64,000 bases of DNA from Sphingobium sp. CCH11-B1 (GCF_001556865.1 NZ_LSJY01000202.1:186001-250000); one strand, 5' to 3'. Positions 1 through 9,624 are shown, counted from the first letter of the stretch. The notes: a model not told the origin generated them from the letters alone. Translations and numbers: made by a program.

Positions 1-331
1 AGACGACGATGAAGAAGAAGCTCGCGCCGTTGGCGTGCGCATAGCGCATCAGCCAGCCGGCGTTGACATCGCGCATCGTCTGCTCGACCGTGCCGAACGC
101 GACCAGGTCGTTCGCGCCATAATGCATCGCCATGACGACGCCAGTGACGATCTGGATCACCAGCGCAAGGCCCGCGAGCACGCCGAAATTCCAGAAATAG
201 TTGAGGTTGCGCGGCACGGGATAGCCCGCGCCGATCGCATTGTAGACGAGGCGCGGAAGCGGCAGCTTTTCGTCCACCCACTGCATCAGCGGATGCTTTG
301 GCGTGTAATGTTCAGCCCAGGGAAAGCTCAT
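1..331 (-). CDS. petB: Ubiquinol-cytochrome c reductase cytochrome b, N-terminal part (cut by window edge)
   Basis: Membrane subunit of the cytochrome bc1 complex, which oxidises ubiquinol and passes electrons to cytochrome c. Only the first 110 residues are in the window. They start [14 protein letters not shown] and contain the conserved N-terminal stretch with [13 protein letters not shown] and the first transmembrane helix ([18 protein letters not shown]). The ATG lies 11 bases after the petA stop, with GAGG as ribosome binding site, so petA and petB form one operon; petC would follow outside the window. Family assignment is firm; the rest of the gene is not visible. Confidence 0.93.
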   Translation of the reverse strand, partial: MSFPWAEHYTPKHPLMQWVDEKLPLPRLVYNAIGAGYPVPRNLNYFWNFGVLAGLALVIQIVTGVVMAMHYGANDLVAFGTVEQTMRDVNAGWLMRYAHANGASFFFIVV

Positions 332-342
332 CGTTTCTTACC

Positions 343-909
343 TCAGCCTACGAGAATGGCGGTGTCGGAAGTGAAGCTGAACTTCGGAACTTCCAGATTC
401 TTGGGCGCGGGGCCTTTGCGGATTCGCGCGGCGGTATCGTAGGACGATCCGTGGCAGGGGCAGAAATAACCGCCAAACTCGCCGCGATTCTCACCCTCGC
501 CCGCACCCAGCGGCACGCAGCCCAGGTGAGTGCACACGCCCATGGTGATCAGCCACTGCTTCTTGCCATCGACGGTGCGCTCTTCCAGCGTCTGCGGATC
601 GCGCAGAGTGGAAGGATCGACCTTGTCCGCTTCCGCGATTTCCTTCTCGGTCAACTGCCGCACGAACAGCGGCTGCGAGCGGAAGGTGGTCTTGATCGCC
701 TGGCCCGGCTGGATCGCCGAAAGATCGACCTCTGTCGAAGCAAGCGCCAGCACGTCGGCACTGGGGTTCATCTGGTCGATAAGCGGCAAGACAACCGCAA
801 CCGCGCCAACCCCGGCGAAGCTGACCGCAGCGATATTGATAAAATCGCGGCGACGCACACCTTCTTCGCCGGATAGATCGTGACCGTCAGAATGCTCTAC
901 GCTCGCCAT
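343..909 (-). CDS. petA: Ubiquinol-cytochrome c reductase Rieske iron-sulfur subunit
   Basis: Carries the 2Fe-2S cluster that takes the first electron from ubiquinol in the bc1 complex at the periplasmic face. The two cluster-binding boxes are CTHLGC (residues 126-131) and CPCHGS (150-155). The N-terminus has a twin-arginine-like RRRDF (19-23) followed by one hydrophobic anchor, as in Tat-exported Rieske proteins. At 188 residues it has the usual alphaproteobacterial length. It is the first gene of the petAB(C) operon and is transcribed away from trmL. Confidence 0.96.
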   Translation of the reverse strand: MASVEHSDGHDLSGEEGVRRRDFINIAAVSFAGVGAVAVVLPLIDQMNPSADVLALASTEVDLSAIQPGQAIKTTFRSQPLFVRQLTEKEIAEADKVDPSTLRDPQTLEERTVDGKKQWLITMGVCTHLGCVPLGAGEGENRGEFGGYFCPCHGSSYDTAARIRKGPAPKNLEVPKFSFTSDTAILVG

Positions 910-1113
910 GCACCTCTACCCTTGCAAGACTTCCCTGGCACACCGCATGCCGTTACCGGCGCTGATTATCAAGGGAAATGGGTCGCCGGTCATGGCTGCC
1001 CCGCCTTCCCCCCGGCGTGGTTCGAGGGCCTGATAACCGGACTGCAAGCGCTTTGCCAACAGCAAACTCGCGCGCACTATGACAATTTGCCGCAGTGCAT
1101 TAAGGCGCTGCCC

Positions 1114-1572
1114 ATGCGTATCGCCCTTTATCAACCGGAGATCGCCGGCAATGTCGGCGCAATTTTGCGCCTCGCGGCCTGCTTTTCCGTGCCTGTGGAC
1201 ATCATCATGCCGACGGGTTTCGCTTTTTCCGACGCGCGGCTGAAACGTGCGGCCATGGATTATGGGGAGGCCGCCGACGTGACCCGCCATGCCAATTTCG
1301 CGGCATTCGACGACGAAAGGCGTGCGCGTGGCAGGCGACTGCTCCTGATGAGCGCCCATGCCTCGCAGCGTTTGCCCGACGTGCGGTTTCAGCGGGACGA
1401 CGTCTTGCTGATGGGATCGGAAAGCGCGGGCGTGCCGCCCGAAGTGCGCGACTTGGCCGATATTCGTGTGCGCATTCCTATGGCGGCGGGTTTCCGGTCG
1501 CTCAACGTGGCCGTTTCCACCGGCATCGCCATTGCCGAAGCACTGCGCCAGACCGAAAGCTTCCCATCATGA
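1114..1572 (+). CDS. trmL: tRNA (cytidine/uridine-34-2'-O)-methyltransferase
   Basis: SPOUT-family enzyme that 2'-O-methylates the wobble base of tRNA-Leu with S-adenosylmethionine. The 152-residue protein starts MRIALYQPEIAGNVG. It carries the three SPOUT signatures: the N-terminal EIAGNVGAILR loop, LLMGSESAGVP in the middle, and the knot segment RIPMAAGFRSLNVAVS near the C-terminus. The frame is open upstream to 880, but those residues have no family resemblance, so the start is placed at 1114. Its stop overlaps the hemF start (ATGA), which indicates translational coupling. Confidence 0.93.
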   Translation: MRIALYQPEIAGNVGAILRLAACFSVPVDIIMPTGFAFSDARLKRAAMDYGEAADVTRHANFAAFDDERRARGRRLLLMSAHASQRLPDVRFQRDDVLLMGSESAGVPPEVRDLADIRVRIPMAAGFRSLNVAVSTGIAIAEALRQTESFPS

Positions 1573-2453
1573 CCAATCCCGTTCCTTCCGTACCCTTCGC
1601 CCTCGATCCGCGTCAGCAGGCCGCGCGCGCCTGGTTCGAATCGCTTCGAGACCGCATCTGCGCCGAGTTCGAGGCGATCGAGCGGGAGGCCGGGAGCGAT
1701 GCGCGCTTCGACTTCACGCCCTGGGACCGCGAAGCGGCAGGCCAGGCCCCCGGCGAAGGCGGCGGCGGCGTGCGCGGCGTCATGAAGGGGCAGGTTTTCG
1801 AAAAGGTCGGCGTGAACGTCTCCACCGTGGGCGGCGAGTTCGCGCCGGGATTTGCCGAGACGATCCATGGCGCGGCGGAAAACCCTGCCTTCTTCGCCAC
1901 CGGCATCAGCCTGGTCGCGCACATGGCCAATCCGAACGTGCCCGCGGTGCACATGAACACCCGCTACCTCGTCACGACCAAGGCCTGGTTCGGCGGCGGC
2001 GCGGACCTTAATCCCCCCCTGCCGCGGCAGGAGGATACGGACCATTTCCATGCCGTGCTGAAGGCGGCGTGCGACGCCCATCACCCGGATCATTATCCCC
2101 GGTTCAAGGCATGGGCGGATGATTATTTCTTCCTCCCCCACCGGGGCGTTCATCGCGGCGTTGGCGGCATCTTCTACGACCATCTCGAATGTGCCGACGA
2201 TGCGGCATTCGACGCGACCTTCGCCTTCACCCGCGATGTGGGGGACGCGTTCCTGGCCGCCTTCCCGCCGATCGTGCGCCGCCGCATGCACGAAAACTGG
2301 TCTGACGCCGATTACGCCACCATGCTGGAATGGCGTGGGCGCTACGCCGAATTCAACCTTGTCTACGATCGCGGTACCTTGTTCGGCCTCAAGACGGGCG
2401 GCAACATCGACGCCATCCTGATGAGCCTGCCGCCCGTGGCGCGCTGGAACTGA
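1569..2453 (+). CDS. hemF: Oxygen-dependent coproporphyrinogen III oxidase
   Basis: Cytosolic haem-synthesis enzyme that decarboxylates coproporphyrinogen III to protoporphyrinogen IX using oxygen. At 294 residues it is full length. Family blocks are visible: GGGGVRGVMKGQVFEKVGVN, the NPNVPAVHMNTRYLV segment around residue 125, and GGGADLNPPLPRQEDT. A C-terminal EFNLVYDRGTLFGLKTGGN block includes the substrate-binding region. It overlaps trmL by four bases and is followed after four bases by the GNAT gene, so the three genes look like one transcript. Confidence 0.97.
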   Translation: MTNPVPSVPFALDPRQQAARAWFESLRDRICAEFEAIEREAGSDARFDFTPWDREAAGQAPGEGGGGVRGVMKGQVFEKVGVNVSTVGGEFAPGFAETIHGAAENPAFFATGISLVAHMANPNVPAVHMNTRYLVTTKAWFGGGADLNPPLPRQEDTDHFHAVLKAACDAHHPDHYPRFKAWADDYFFLPHRGVHRGVGGIFYDHLECADDAAFDATFAFTRDVGDAFLAAFPPIVRRRMHENWSDADYATMLEWRGRYAEFNLVYDRGTLFGLKTGGNIDAILMSLPPVARWN

Positions 2454-2457
2454 CGGC

Positions 2458-3054
2458 ATGGCGCTGATACCGGTGGAACCGGGCATGGTCGCGACCATCG
2501 TCACGCATCTGGAAATGCTGGATCGGCCCAGGCCCGCGCCGATACCCGCCGCGCCGCTGCGCCTCGTCCGGTGGAAGACGCCGGACCCCGACGCCTATCG
2601 CACCCTGTTCCGCCGCGTGGGCGAGCCGTGGCTGTGGTTTTCCCGCCTCGTCATGCCGGACGCCATGCTGCGCGCGATCATCCATCACCCCGATGTGGAG
2701 GTCTATGCCGTCACGGATCCACGGGGCGCGGAAGTGGGATTGCTGGAACTGGACTTCCGCTCGGCCCCGGATTGCGAGTTGAGCTTCTTCGGCCTCGCGC
2801 CCGGACTGACCGGCAAGGGGTTCGGCCAATGGCTGATGGCGCAGGCCAAATCGCTTGCCTGGCGCAAGGGCGTCGACCGTTTCTGGGTCCATACCTGCAC
2901 GCTCGACAGCCCGGCCGCCCTGGGATTCTACATCAAGGCGGGCTTCGTCCCCTATGCGCGGGAAGTCGAGACCTTTGCCGACCCGCGGCTCGCCGGCGTC
3001 CTGCCACGCGACGCCGCGCCCCATGTGCCGCTGCTGGATCAGCCCGCCGCCTGA
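2458..3054 (+). CDS. GNAT family N-acetyltransferase
   Basis: Probable acetyl-CoA-dependent acyltransferase of unknown substrate, 198 residues. The diagnostic acetyl-CoA pyrophosphate loop is in the stretch FFGLAPGLTGKGFGQWLM (about residues 111-128). The preceding beta strand (EVGLLELDF) and the following ALGFYIKAGFVPY helix-strand are typical of GNAT motifs A and B. It sits four bases after hemF, probably co-transcribed, and its last 16 bases overlap the convergent membrane-protein gene. The substrate cannot be deduced. Confidence 0.88.
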   Translation: MALIPVEPGMVATIVTHLEMLDRPRPAPIPAAPLRLVRWKTPDPDAYRTLFRRVGEPWLWFSRLVMPDAMLRAIIHHPDVEVYAVTDPRGAEVGLLELDFRSAPDCELSFFGLAPGLTGKGFGQWLMAQAKSLAWRKGVDRFWVHTCTLDSPAALGFYIKAGFVPYAREVETFADPRLAGVLPRDAAPHVPLLDQPAA

Positions 3055-3800
3055 CGGTAGAGCCGCGCCAGCATCACTAGCATATAGACCTGCACCACGG
3101 CCGACACGCCGGCCGACGCGATGCCGCCCACCAGCCGCGCGCCATCGACGCCCGCGACCAGCCCGCCGAGGACGCCGAACACGGCCTGCGCCGCCGATCC
3201 CGCTATGGTCGACAGCACCAGCACGATCGCAAGGAAGCCGAAGATGCGCCAAAAGCCGCCCTTCGTCAGCGCCCAGGCGCGCTTGAGCGACGCCAGTACG
3301 CCCAGATTGTCGTCGATCACCACCGGATTGAGGAGCGCTAGCCGCGTCCCGATGAACAGCCCCACGCCCACCATGGCGATGACTGGCCCCGCATAGCCCG
3401 CCACCATGACGAGAGGGGCGGACACCACAAGGAGGGCGACGAACAGAAGCAGCCCCGCCAGCACGCTCGTTCCGATGAGCACCGGCAAGCGATGCAGCGC
3501 GAGCCTCAATGCCTCGGCAACGCTGATCCCCGGTCGCAGCGCCAGGGCGAAAAGCGTCAAAGACCCGAACCAGATCAGCAGGATCGCAAGTGTCAGACTA
3601 AGCCAGTAACTGGGGGGCACCGGCGGCATCGGCCCCTTCATTGTCGAGGACCATTGCACCAGCGCGGCCGGCGTCATCTCCTGAAGCAGGACGATCGGCA
3701 GCGCCACGAACAGCAGGGCGACAGGCAGCAGCAAAGCCGCTTCCCGCGCGACGAAGGCTACCGCTTCCTCCCACGCCTTGCCGATCGACATCGTCGCCAT
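3039..3800 (-). CDS. Multi-pass membrane protein, possibly GPDPase-type membrane domain
   Basis: A 253-residue integral membrane protein with about five to six hydrophobic segments: LLLPVALLFVALPIVLL near the N-terminus, YWLSLTLAILLIWFG, a long pair around residues 105-150, GFLAIVLVLSTIAG, and a final segment VVQVYMLVMLARLYRQ. The arrangement resembles the glycerophosphoryl-diester-phosphodiesterase membrane domain found as a stand-alone protein in sphingomonads; that match is from memory and not certain. No catalytic motif is seen. It is divergent from lipB and convergent with the GNAT gene. Confidence 0.75.
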   Translation of the reverse strand: MATMSIGKAWEEAVAFVAREAALLLPVALLFVALPIVLLQEMTPAALVQWSSTMKGPMPPVPPSYWLSLTLAILLIWFGSLTLFALALRPGISVAEALRLALHRLPVLIGTSVLAGLLLFVALLVVSAPLVMVAGYAGPVIAMVGVGLFIGTRLALLNPVVIDDNLGVLASLKRAWALTKGGFWRIFGFLAIVLVLSTIAGSAAQAVFGVLGGLVAGVDGARLVGGIASAGVSAVVQVYMLVMLARLYRQAAG

Positions 3801-3879
3801 ATCTTGGTGCTCGCCTGAACTATCCTGAAAATGCGGCCCGAGACTTGATCGCTCGCCCCGCCCAAGTCAAGGAAAGCCC

Positions 3880-4587
3880 ATGTCCGTCGCCGCGTCCGAC
3901 CCATCCGCCTTTCCCGCATCCGTCGAATGGCGAATGCAAACCGCGCCAGTCGATTATCCTTCGGCGCTGGCCGACATGGAAGCGCGCGCCGCCGCCATCT
4001 TCGAAGGTCAGGCGCCCGAACGCGTGTGGCTGCTGGAGCATCCGCCGCTTTACACGGCCGGCACCAGCGCCAACCCTGCAGAGCTCATCGACCCCCGCTT
4101 CCCGGTCCACGACGCGGGCCGTGGCGGGCGCTACACCTATCATGGGCCAGGCCAGCGGATCGGCTACCTCAACATCGACCTGCGCGAGCGGGGACGGGAC
4201 GTCCGTAATTTCGTGCATCATCTGGAAGGCTGGATGATCGCCGCGCTGGCCGAACTGGGCGTCGCCGCCCGCCGAGCGGACGGACGTATCGGCATATGGA
4301 CCGAGGACCGGGACGGGCGCGAGGCGAAGATCGGCGCGCTCGGCATTCGCGTCCGCCGCTGGGTGACGCTGCACGGATTTTCGATCAACGTCGATCCCGA
4401 CCTGTCCCATTTCGGCGGCATCGTTCCGTGCGGCATCAGCGAATTTCCCGTCACCAGCGTCGCAGCGGTGGGCGGGAACGCGTCGATGGCGGCGCTCGAC
4501 GCTGCTCTCAGGGCCCACTTCCCGTCCTTTCTCAACAATCTACGGCGGTGCGGCCCGGCACTTGAGCAATGTGCAACCGGCGGCTAG
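3880..4587 (+). CDS. lipB: Octanoyl-[acyl-carrier protein]:protein transferase
   Basis: Transfers octanoate from acyl-carrier protein to lipoyl domains, the first step of lipoate synthesis. The catalytic pair is present: Lys150 in EAKIGALG and Cys184 in GGIVPCGIS. The substrate-pocket motif RYTYHGPGQ lies at residues 84-92. At 235 residues it has a short C-terminal extension past the family core. An AAGGAAA ribosome binding site precedes the ATG at 3880. It is divergently arranged from the membrane-protein gene. Confidence 0.96.
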   Translation: MSVAASDPSAFPASVEWRMQTAPVDYPSALADMEARAAAIFEGQAPERVWLLEHPPLYTAGTSANPAELIDPRFPVHDAGRGGRYTYHGPGQRIGYLNIDLRERGRDVRNFVHHLEGWMIAALAELGVAARRADGRIGIWTEDRDGREAKIGALGIRVRRWVTLHGFSINVDPDLSHFGGIVPCGISEFPVTSVAAVGGNASMAALDAALRAHFPSFLNNLRRCGPALEQCATGG

Positions 4588-4645
4588 GGTTGCCCCGTCA
4601 TTTGCCGGTTGGCCACCGGACATCAACCCTTCCGAGGAGAACCGG

Positions 4646-4933
4646 ATGCGCCGCACCGCTACGACCGCCCTTACCGCTGCGCTGCTTCTCGGCTGCCTTC
4701 CCCTTGCCGCCTGCGGAAAGCAGGATGAGACAAGCACGAAAGTGCAGATGAAAGACATGGAGGTCGTGGACGGCACGGCCACCGACGCGATGACCGATCT
4801 GGACGGCGTACAGGGCGAAGGCGCGTCCGCCGCCATGCCGGGCGGCAACGCAACCTCCAACACCAGCGCGCCGGCAGCGCCCGCGCAGGAGAAGGCGACG
4901 ACGGAACCGACGGAAGTCGTTTCGGATCAATAG
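4646..4933 (+). CDS. Small lipoprotein of unknown function
   Basis: A 95-residue exported protein with a typical signal (MRRTATTALTAALLLGCLPL) ending in a lipobox LAAC. The cleaved protein would be attached to lipid through that cysteine. The mature part is short, acidic and low in complexity (KQDETS then many Ala, Gly, Thr and Asn), which suggests a disordered chain. GAGGAGA at 4633-4639 is a strong ribosome binding site, so the start is set at 4646 and not at the upstream in-frame codon at 4562, which lies inside lipB. I do not recognise a family. Confidence 0.7.
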   Translation: MRRTATTALTAALLLGCLPLAACGKQDETSTKVQMKDMEVVDGTATDAMTDLDGVQGEGASAAMPGGNATSNTSAPAAPAQEKATTEPTEVVSDQ

Positions 4934-5021
4934 GGGTAGGCTGTCATTCAGCGCCCGTGCAGGCGCATGATGAGAAACAAGATGCGGGAGCGCAGGCGGG
5001 CTTCCTTGAGAGGGTGGATTC

Positions 5022-5717
5022 ATGACATTTGGTTTGTTTTTACGCCGCATCGCAACTGCGTCGGCGATCCTGATCGCGCCATTGCTGTCGCAACCGGCGC
5101 AGGCGCAATTTTTCTGGACTCCCCCTGACCTGAGCGCGCCGCCATTTACCGACGCAACGGCCGCAACGGCCTTGGGCTTGCCCGGCGCGACCGCAGCGGA
5201 GGTCAAGGCCGGGCTCGCCTGGAATCTGCGCGCCGCGCTCAATGTCGCCGCGCTCCAATGCGATTTCGACCGCACGCTGCTGACGACGAGCAACTATAAC
5301 GCCATGATCGCGCATCATGATGCGGAGCTGGACGCGGCTCAGGCAGCGCTGCTCGGCTATTTCCAACGCACGGTGGGCAAGGGAAAGGCAGGCCAGTCCG
5401 CTTCCGACATGTACAACACCCGCATCTATTCCAGCTACTCGACGGTTCAGGCACAGAAGGGATTCTGCCAGGCCGCAGCGGTCGTGGGGCGGGATGCGAT
5501 CTTTGCCGATCGCGGCACGCTGAGCGATGTCGCGCGCAAGGGGCTTGGCTCTATCAAGAAGGCAACGATACTCGCCGGCGAGCAATTCTACGGAACGCCG
5601 GGCTATGACTATGCGGTCGCCATGCCGTCGCTAGACCCTGCTTGCTGGAAGAAGGGCGTGCTTCAGCCCGCCTGCCATCGGGCATGGAACGAGAAGACCG
5701 GCGTGGGCCAACCCTGA
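5022..5717 (+). CDS. Secreted protein of unknown function
   Basis: A 231-residue protein with a clear Sec signal peptide (RRIATASAILIAPLLSQPAQAQ, cleavage after AQA). The mature part is mostly helical in character and holds four cysteines (CDF, FCQ, ACW, ACH) that could form two periplasmic disulfides. No enzyme motif is seen. It stands alone, 88 bases after the lipoprotein gene, and ends five bases from the convergent queE. The family is not recognised; the gene call itself is supported by the signal peptide and the high-GC third positions. Confidence 0.75.
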   Translation: MTFGLFLRRIATASAILIAPLLSQPAQAQFFWTPPDLSAPPFTDATAATALGLPGATAAEVKAGLAWNLRAALNVAALQCDFDRTLLTTSNYNAMIAHHDAELDAAQAALLGYFQRTVGKGKAGQSASDMYNTRIYSSYSTVQAQKGFCQAAAVVGRDAIFADRGTLSDVARKGLGSIKKATILAGEQFYGTPGYDYAVAMPSLDPACWKKGVLQPACHRAWNEKTGVGQP

Positions 5718-5721
5718 ACGG

Positions 5722-6369
5722 TCAACGCAGGCCCAGATATTTATGGGCCTGCACCGTCAGCCGCCACTGCGGCCGTTCCATGACCAGCGCAATGGCCGAA
5801 CGGGCATTGTCGATGGCCCGAACATCGTCCAGCGGCTGGATCAGATGATGGTCGAACGGCCACGCCGCCATGGCATCGACCTCGGCCACGCTGTGTCCAC
5901 CCCCCGGTTGCGGCCATACCAGCTTGAGTTCATGGCCTGACCGCTGAACGACATCGCTGCCCGCCTTGGGGCTGATACAGATCCAATCGACGCCCGGATG
6001 CACTGGCAGCGTACCGTTGCTTTCGATGGCAATGGTGAAATGCCGGGCATGCAGCGCATCGACCAGCGCATCGTCGATCTGGAGCATCGGCTCGCCGCCC
6101 GTCAGGACGATGTAGCGCCCTTCCCGTCCGTCTCCCCAAAAACCCAGCGCGGCGTCCGCCAGACTGTCCGCATCGGCAAACTTCCCGCCGCCAAGGCCAT
6201 CTGTACCCACGAAATCCGTGTCGCAGAAACGGCAGATCGCGCTCGCCCGGTCCTGTTCGCGCCCGCTCCACAGGTTGCAGCCGGCAAAGCGCAGGAACAC
6301 GGCGCGACGGCCCGCCTGCACGCCTTCACCCTGCAGGGTCAGGAACATCTCCTTGACCGCGTAGCTCAT
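5722..6369 (-). CDS. queE: 7-carboxy-7-deazaguanine synthase (radical SAM)
   Basis: Third enzyme of the preQ0/queuosine pathway; it contracts the ring of 6-carboxytetrahydropterin. The protein is 215 residues. Cluster-binding cysteines are Cys31, Cys46 and Cys49, in CNLWSG...AICRFCDTDF, so the CX14CX2C spacing is that of the QueE subgroup and not the classic CX3CX2C. The N-terminal KEMFLTLQGEG and the TGGEPMLQ segment are further QueE marks. It follows queC after 15 bases in the same operon. Confidence 0.95.
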   Translation of the reverse strand: MSYAVKEMFLTLQGEGVQAGRRAVFLRFAGCNLWSGREQDRASAICRFCDTDFVGTDGLGGGKFADADSLADAALGFWGDGREGRYIVLTGGEPMLQIDDALVDALHARHFTIAIESNGTLPVHPGVDWICISPKAGSDVVQRSGHELKLVWPQPGGGHSVAEVDAMAAWPFDHHLIQPLDDVRAIDNARSAIALVMERPQWRLTVQAHKYLGLR

Positions 6370-6384
6370 CGTCCCGCCGCCTTT

Positions 6385-7077
6385 TCAGGGCCGCGCGGCG
6401 TAGCGTGTGGGGTCCGGCACGCCTGCCTCCTCGAACCCCTTCGATCGCAGCCGGCAGCTGTCACACAGCCCGCAATGCCGGCCGTCGGGCGTCGGGTCGT
6501 AGCAGGACCAACTGATCCCGGCGTCCAGCCCCAGCCGGTCGGCTTCCCGCACGATGTCGGCCTTGCTCATATATTGCAGCGGCGTGTTGATCCGTATGGG
6601 ATGACCCTCGACCCCCGCCTTGGTGGCCAGCGTCGCCATTTTCTGGAAAGCGTCGATGAACTCCGGCCGGCAATCCGGATAGCCCGAATAATCGAGGGCA
6701 TTGACGCCGATGAAGACATCGCTCGCCCCCGCAACTTCGGCAAGGCCCAGGGTCAGCGAGAGGAAGATGGCGTTGCGCGCCGGAACATAGGTGACGGGGA
6801 TATCCGCCCCCACCCCGCTCTTTGGCACGGCAATATCTGCCGTCAGCGCCGATCCGCCAAAAGCCGTGAGATCGAGTGGCAGCACGATATGCCGGATGGC
6901 GTTCAGCGATTCGGCCACTCGCGCGGCCGCGCGCAGCTCGACCCGGTGGCGCTGGTTATAGTCGATCGACAGGGCAAGGAGGCGGTAGCCGGATTCCCGC
7001 GCCAGCGCACCTGCAACCATGGAGTCGAGCCCACCCGAAAGCAGGACGACGGCGAATTTTCCGTTATTGGCAACCAT
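6385..7077 (-). CDS. queC: 7-cyano-7-deazaguanine synthase
   Basis: ATP-dependent enzyme that turns 7-carboxy-7-deazaguanine into preQ0, acting directly after QueE. The PP-loop SGGLDS is at residues 14-19. The C-terminal zinc site is [18 protein letters not shown]. The length of 230 residues is typical. Gene order queC-queE on the minus strand suggests one transcript dedicated to queuosine precursor formation; queD is not in the window. Confidence 0.97.
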   Translation of the reverse strand: MVANNGKFAVVLLSGGLDSMVAGALARESGYRLLALSIDYNQRHRVELRAAARVAESLNAIRHIVLPLDLTAFGGSALTADIAVPKSGVGADIPVTYVPARNAIFLSLTLGLAEVAGASDVFIGVNALDYSGYPDCRPEFIDAFQKMATLATKAGVEGHPIRINTPLQYMSKADIVREADRLGLDAGISWSCYDPTPDGRHCGLCDSCRLRSKGFEEAGVPDPTRYAARP

Positions 7078-7127
7078 GGCTTCGCGCTAAAGCCCGCGTC
7101 GCCGCAAAGCAAGCGGCGGCGCATGCC

Positions 7128-7535
7128 TCATCCCGCGCAAGCGCCGACCCGCCGGCCTTCCGCAGCGAAGGCGAAGGGCGCGCCTTCGGCCACGCCCTGC
7201 GACCGGATTTGCACCAGACGGGATGTTTCCACCCGAAGGTCGGTGCGCCCGTTCCCCGCGGCCGCGCAATCATAGGTCACGGACGTGTCGTGTGGCGCAT
7301 CGCTTATTATAAAGCTGCGGCAGAGCGCCTTGCCGTGGCGGACCTGAAGCAACTGGCGCAGGTCGGTGACGCACAGCTTGCGCACCTCCGCCCCTTCGCC
7401 CCGGCCGCGCAATTCCCATTCGCCCGGCTCCAGCGTCTGCAGGGCGGCAGGTACCGGCGCGTTTGCCGCACTGGCGCTTGCGGCCGCCATCATCGCCGCC
7501 GCGACCCAGAATGTCCGCACCAAAGCCGTGGTCAT
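7128..7535 (-). CDS. Exported small protein, DUF3617-like
   Basis: A 135-residue protein with a signal peptide (MTTALVRTFWVAAAMMAAASASA). A short LEPGEWELRGRG segment follows, and cysteines are spread over the rest (KLCVTDL, ALCRSF, TYDCAA, GACAG). The pattern of an EPGxWE start plus scattered cysteines resembles DUF3617 periplasmic proteins of sphingomonads, whose function is unknown. The frame stays open upstream to 7970, inside hslO; I place the start at 7535 because the signal peptide begins there. It lies between hslO and queC on the same strand. Confidence 0.72.
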   Translation of the reverse strand: MTTALVRTFWVAAAMMAAASASAANAPVPAALQTLEPGEWELRGRGEGAEVRKLCVTDLRQLLQVRHGKALCRSFIISDAPHDTSVTYDCAAAGNGRTDLRVETSRLVQIRSQGVAEGAPFAFAAEGRRVGACAG

Positions 7536-7669
7536 GCTTACGCCCGTTCCGATCGATTCGCCGCCGGCGTCGACGCCCGGCACTGTGCCCTTGGCGGGCA
7601 ATTGCGGCGATTTCATAACGAAAGTGGCACGGTTCGCCTCAATTTCAAAGCGGCGGCGGCAACCGTTCA

Positions 7670-8575
7670 TCAATGCGTCTGAAAACTTTCGAGTGTCAGC
7701 GGAAAGACGCGCGAGCAGAAAGCGCAATCGACCCCGATCACCCCTTCCTCGTCCGCCATCTCGGCACGCTCCGCCGCCGGAAAACGGCCGATCACGTCGC
7801 GGATGTGCGCCAGGTCGCAACGGCATCCCTTGGCTACGGCGCCTTCCTCCGTCACCCGCACTTCCTCTTCCTCGTGGAACAGGCGCCACAAAATGTCTGT
7901 CAGCGGCAGCGTATGATCCGTTAGCTCTTCCGGCTTCAGCGTCTCCGCCAGCACCTGCACATGCTCCCACTCGGGATGGTCATGCCGCACATGAAGCCGC
8001 TCGCGACCGACCTCGCCCTCCGGAAGATGCTGGAGCAGCATGCCCGCGGCGACGCAGCCCTCGCCCGCATCGTGGCGTGTCGCGATCCGGATGACGCTCG
8101 GGATCTGTTCCGACTGGAAGAAATAATGTTCGGCCGCCTCGGCCAACGACTGGCCTTCCAGTGGCACGATGCCCTGATACCGTTCACCGGTTTCGGCGAG
8201 GTCGAAGGTGATCGCCAGATAGCCTTTGCCGAACAGACCGAAGAGCGACGGGTCCGTGCCCAGCTCCGCCAGGCGGTCGGCGTCGAACTTGGCATAGCCG
8301 CGCAGGTCGCCATTCTTGTAATCCGCGACCAGCAGGCTGACGACGCCCGTTTCCGTCTGCGCCTGCAGGGTCAACTGCCCACCTTCCTGCTTCAGCGTGC
8401 TCCCGAGCAGCGCCGCGAGCACAAGCGCTGACGCCAGCAGCCGTTCGACCGGCGGCGGATAGGCATGGGCGGCAAGAATCTGGTCCAGCACGGGGCCAAG
8501 CCGCACCACCCGCCCGCGCGCGTGCCGCGCGGGGATGGTGAAGCCAAGGCACTGGTCAATATGGTCGGCGGTCAA
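7670..8575 (-). CDS. hslO: Hsp33 redox-regulated holdase chaperone (TTG start)
   Basis: Cytosolic chaperone activated by disulfide formation during oxidative stress. The C-terminal zinc switch is present: CRC at about residues 251-253 and CAFC at 284-287. The N-terminal core GFTIPARHARGRVVRLGPVL is characteristic. The frame is open to an ATG at 8668, but family resemblance begins at about 8570. A TTG at 8575 has GGAG seven bases before it and gives the usual length of 301 residues, so I choose it. An extended form from 8668 cannot be excluded. Confidence 0.93.
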   Translation of the reverse strand: MTADHIDQCLGFTIPARHARGRVVRLGPVLDQILAAHAYPPPVERLLASALVLAALLGSTLKQEGGQLTLQAQTETGVVSLLVADYKNGDLRGYAKFDADRLAELGTDPSLFGLFGKGYLAITFDLAETGERYQGIVPLEGQSLAEAAEHYFFQSEQIPSVIRIATRHDAGEGCVAAGMLLQHLPEGEVGRERLHVRHDHPEWEHVQVLAETLKPEELTDHTLPLTDILWRLFHEEEEVRVTEEGAVAKGCRCDLAHIRDVIGRFPAAERAEMADEEGVIGVDCAFCSRVFPLTLESFQTH

Positions 8576-8671
8576 GATAAGGCTCCGTTCGTCCGGCGCG
8601 CGAAGCGACAGAACAGATAAGCATCCGATGATGCGGGCAGACCGCCTAGATAGGGCGGCCCTCCTCATTTC

Positions 8672-9601
8672 TCAATCGAGCCGCCCGAGCGCCCAGAGCA
8701 ACACGGATTTCTGCGCATGAATGCGGTTTTCCGCCTCGTCCCATATCAGCGATTGCGGACCGTCGATCACGTCCGCCACCACTTCCTCGCCGCGATGCGC
8801 GGGCAGGCAATGCAGGAACTTGGCGGTGGGCTTGGCCAGCGCCATCAGCGCAGGCGTCACCTGATAGGGCATCATCGCCGCGAGCTTTTCCTCGGCGTGG
8901 GCCTGCCCCATGGATATCCACGTGTCGGTAACGACGACATCCGCCCCTTTCACTGCCTCCGCTGCATCGCGCGTCAGGGTGATATTGGCGCCCGCAGCGC
9001 GGGCCGCCTCGGCAAAGGTGGGATCGGGATCATAGCCTTCCGGCACGCCCACGCGCACGTCGAACTTCAGCAGGCCCGCCGCCTCGATGATCGAATGAAG
9101 GACATTGTTGCCGTCACCCAACCACGCCCACTGGCTACCCGGCAAGGCCAGCCCATGTTCGACCACCGTCAGCAGGTCCGCGACGATCTGGCACGGGTGC
9201 GACAGGTCGGTGAGGCCGTTGACGACGGGGACAGTGGCATGACGCGTCATTTCCTCGATCTTGGCATGATCGTCGGTGCGGATCATGATCGCGTCGACCA
9301 TGCGGGAAAGGACGCGGGCGGTGTCCGCGATGCTTTCGCCGCGTCCAAGCTGACTAGTCGCGCCGTCGAGGATGAGCGAGGTGCCGCCAAGCTGGCGGAT
9401 CGCCATGTCGAAGCTGACACGGGTGCGGGTCGAATTCTTCTCGAAAATCATTGCGAGCGTATGGCCCGCGAGCGGGGCGTCGGCATCCGCAGCGCCCCTG
9501 GGCTTGCCGATCCGCGCCGCCTTCCGGTCGATCGCGTCGGCGATCATCGCGGCGATGGCGTCGCCGCCCGCGTCGGACAGGTTCAGAAAATGTCTTGGCA
9601 T
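8672..9601 (-). CDS. argF: Ornithine carbamoyltransferase
   Basis: Makes citrulline from ornithine and carbamoyl phosphate in arginine synthesis. The carbamoyl-phosphate loop STRTR is at residues 57-61, HPCQ at 135-138, and the ornithine-loop [11 protein letters not shown] near residue 262. The length of 309 residues is typical. It follows argD on the same strand, separated by 112 bases that carry two hairpins, so argD-argF is probably an operon with a processed or attenuated junction. Confidence 0.97.
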   Translation of the reverse strand: MPRHFLNLSDAGGDAIAAMIADAIDRKAARIGKPRGAADADAPLAGHTLAMIFEKNSTRTRVSFDMAIRQLGGTSLILDGATSQLGRGESIADTARVLSRMVDAIMIRTDDHAKIEEMTRHATVPVVNGLTDLSHPCQIVADLLTVVEHGLALPGSQWAWLGDGNNVLHSIIEAAGLLKFDVRVGVPEGYDPDPTFAEAARAAGANITLTRDAAEAVKGADVVVTDTWISMGQAHAEEKLAAMMPYQVTPALMALAKPTAKFLHCLPAHRGEEVVADVIDGPQSLIWDEAENRIHAQKSVLLWALGRLD

Positions 9602-9624
9602 GTCATGCCCCTAAACAATGTCGC

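Noticed and set aside
7622..7640. TGGCACGGTTCGCC as a sigma-54 promoter
   Set aside because: The TTGC box is absent at the required ten-base GG-GC distance and the site lies next to housekeeping genes.
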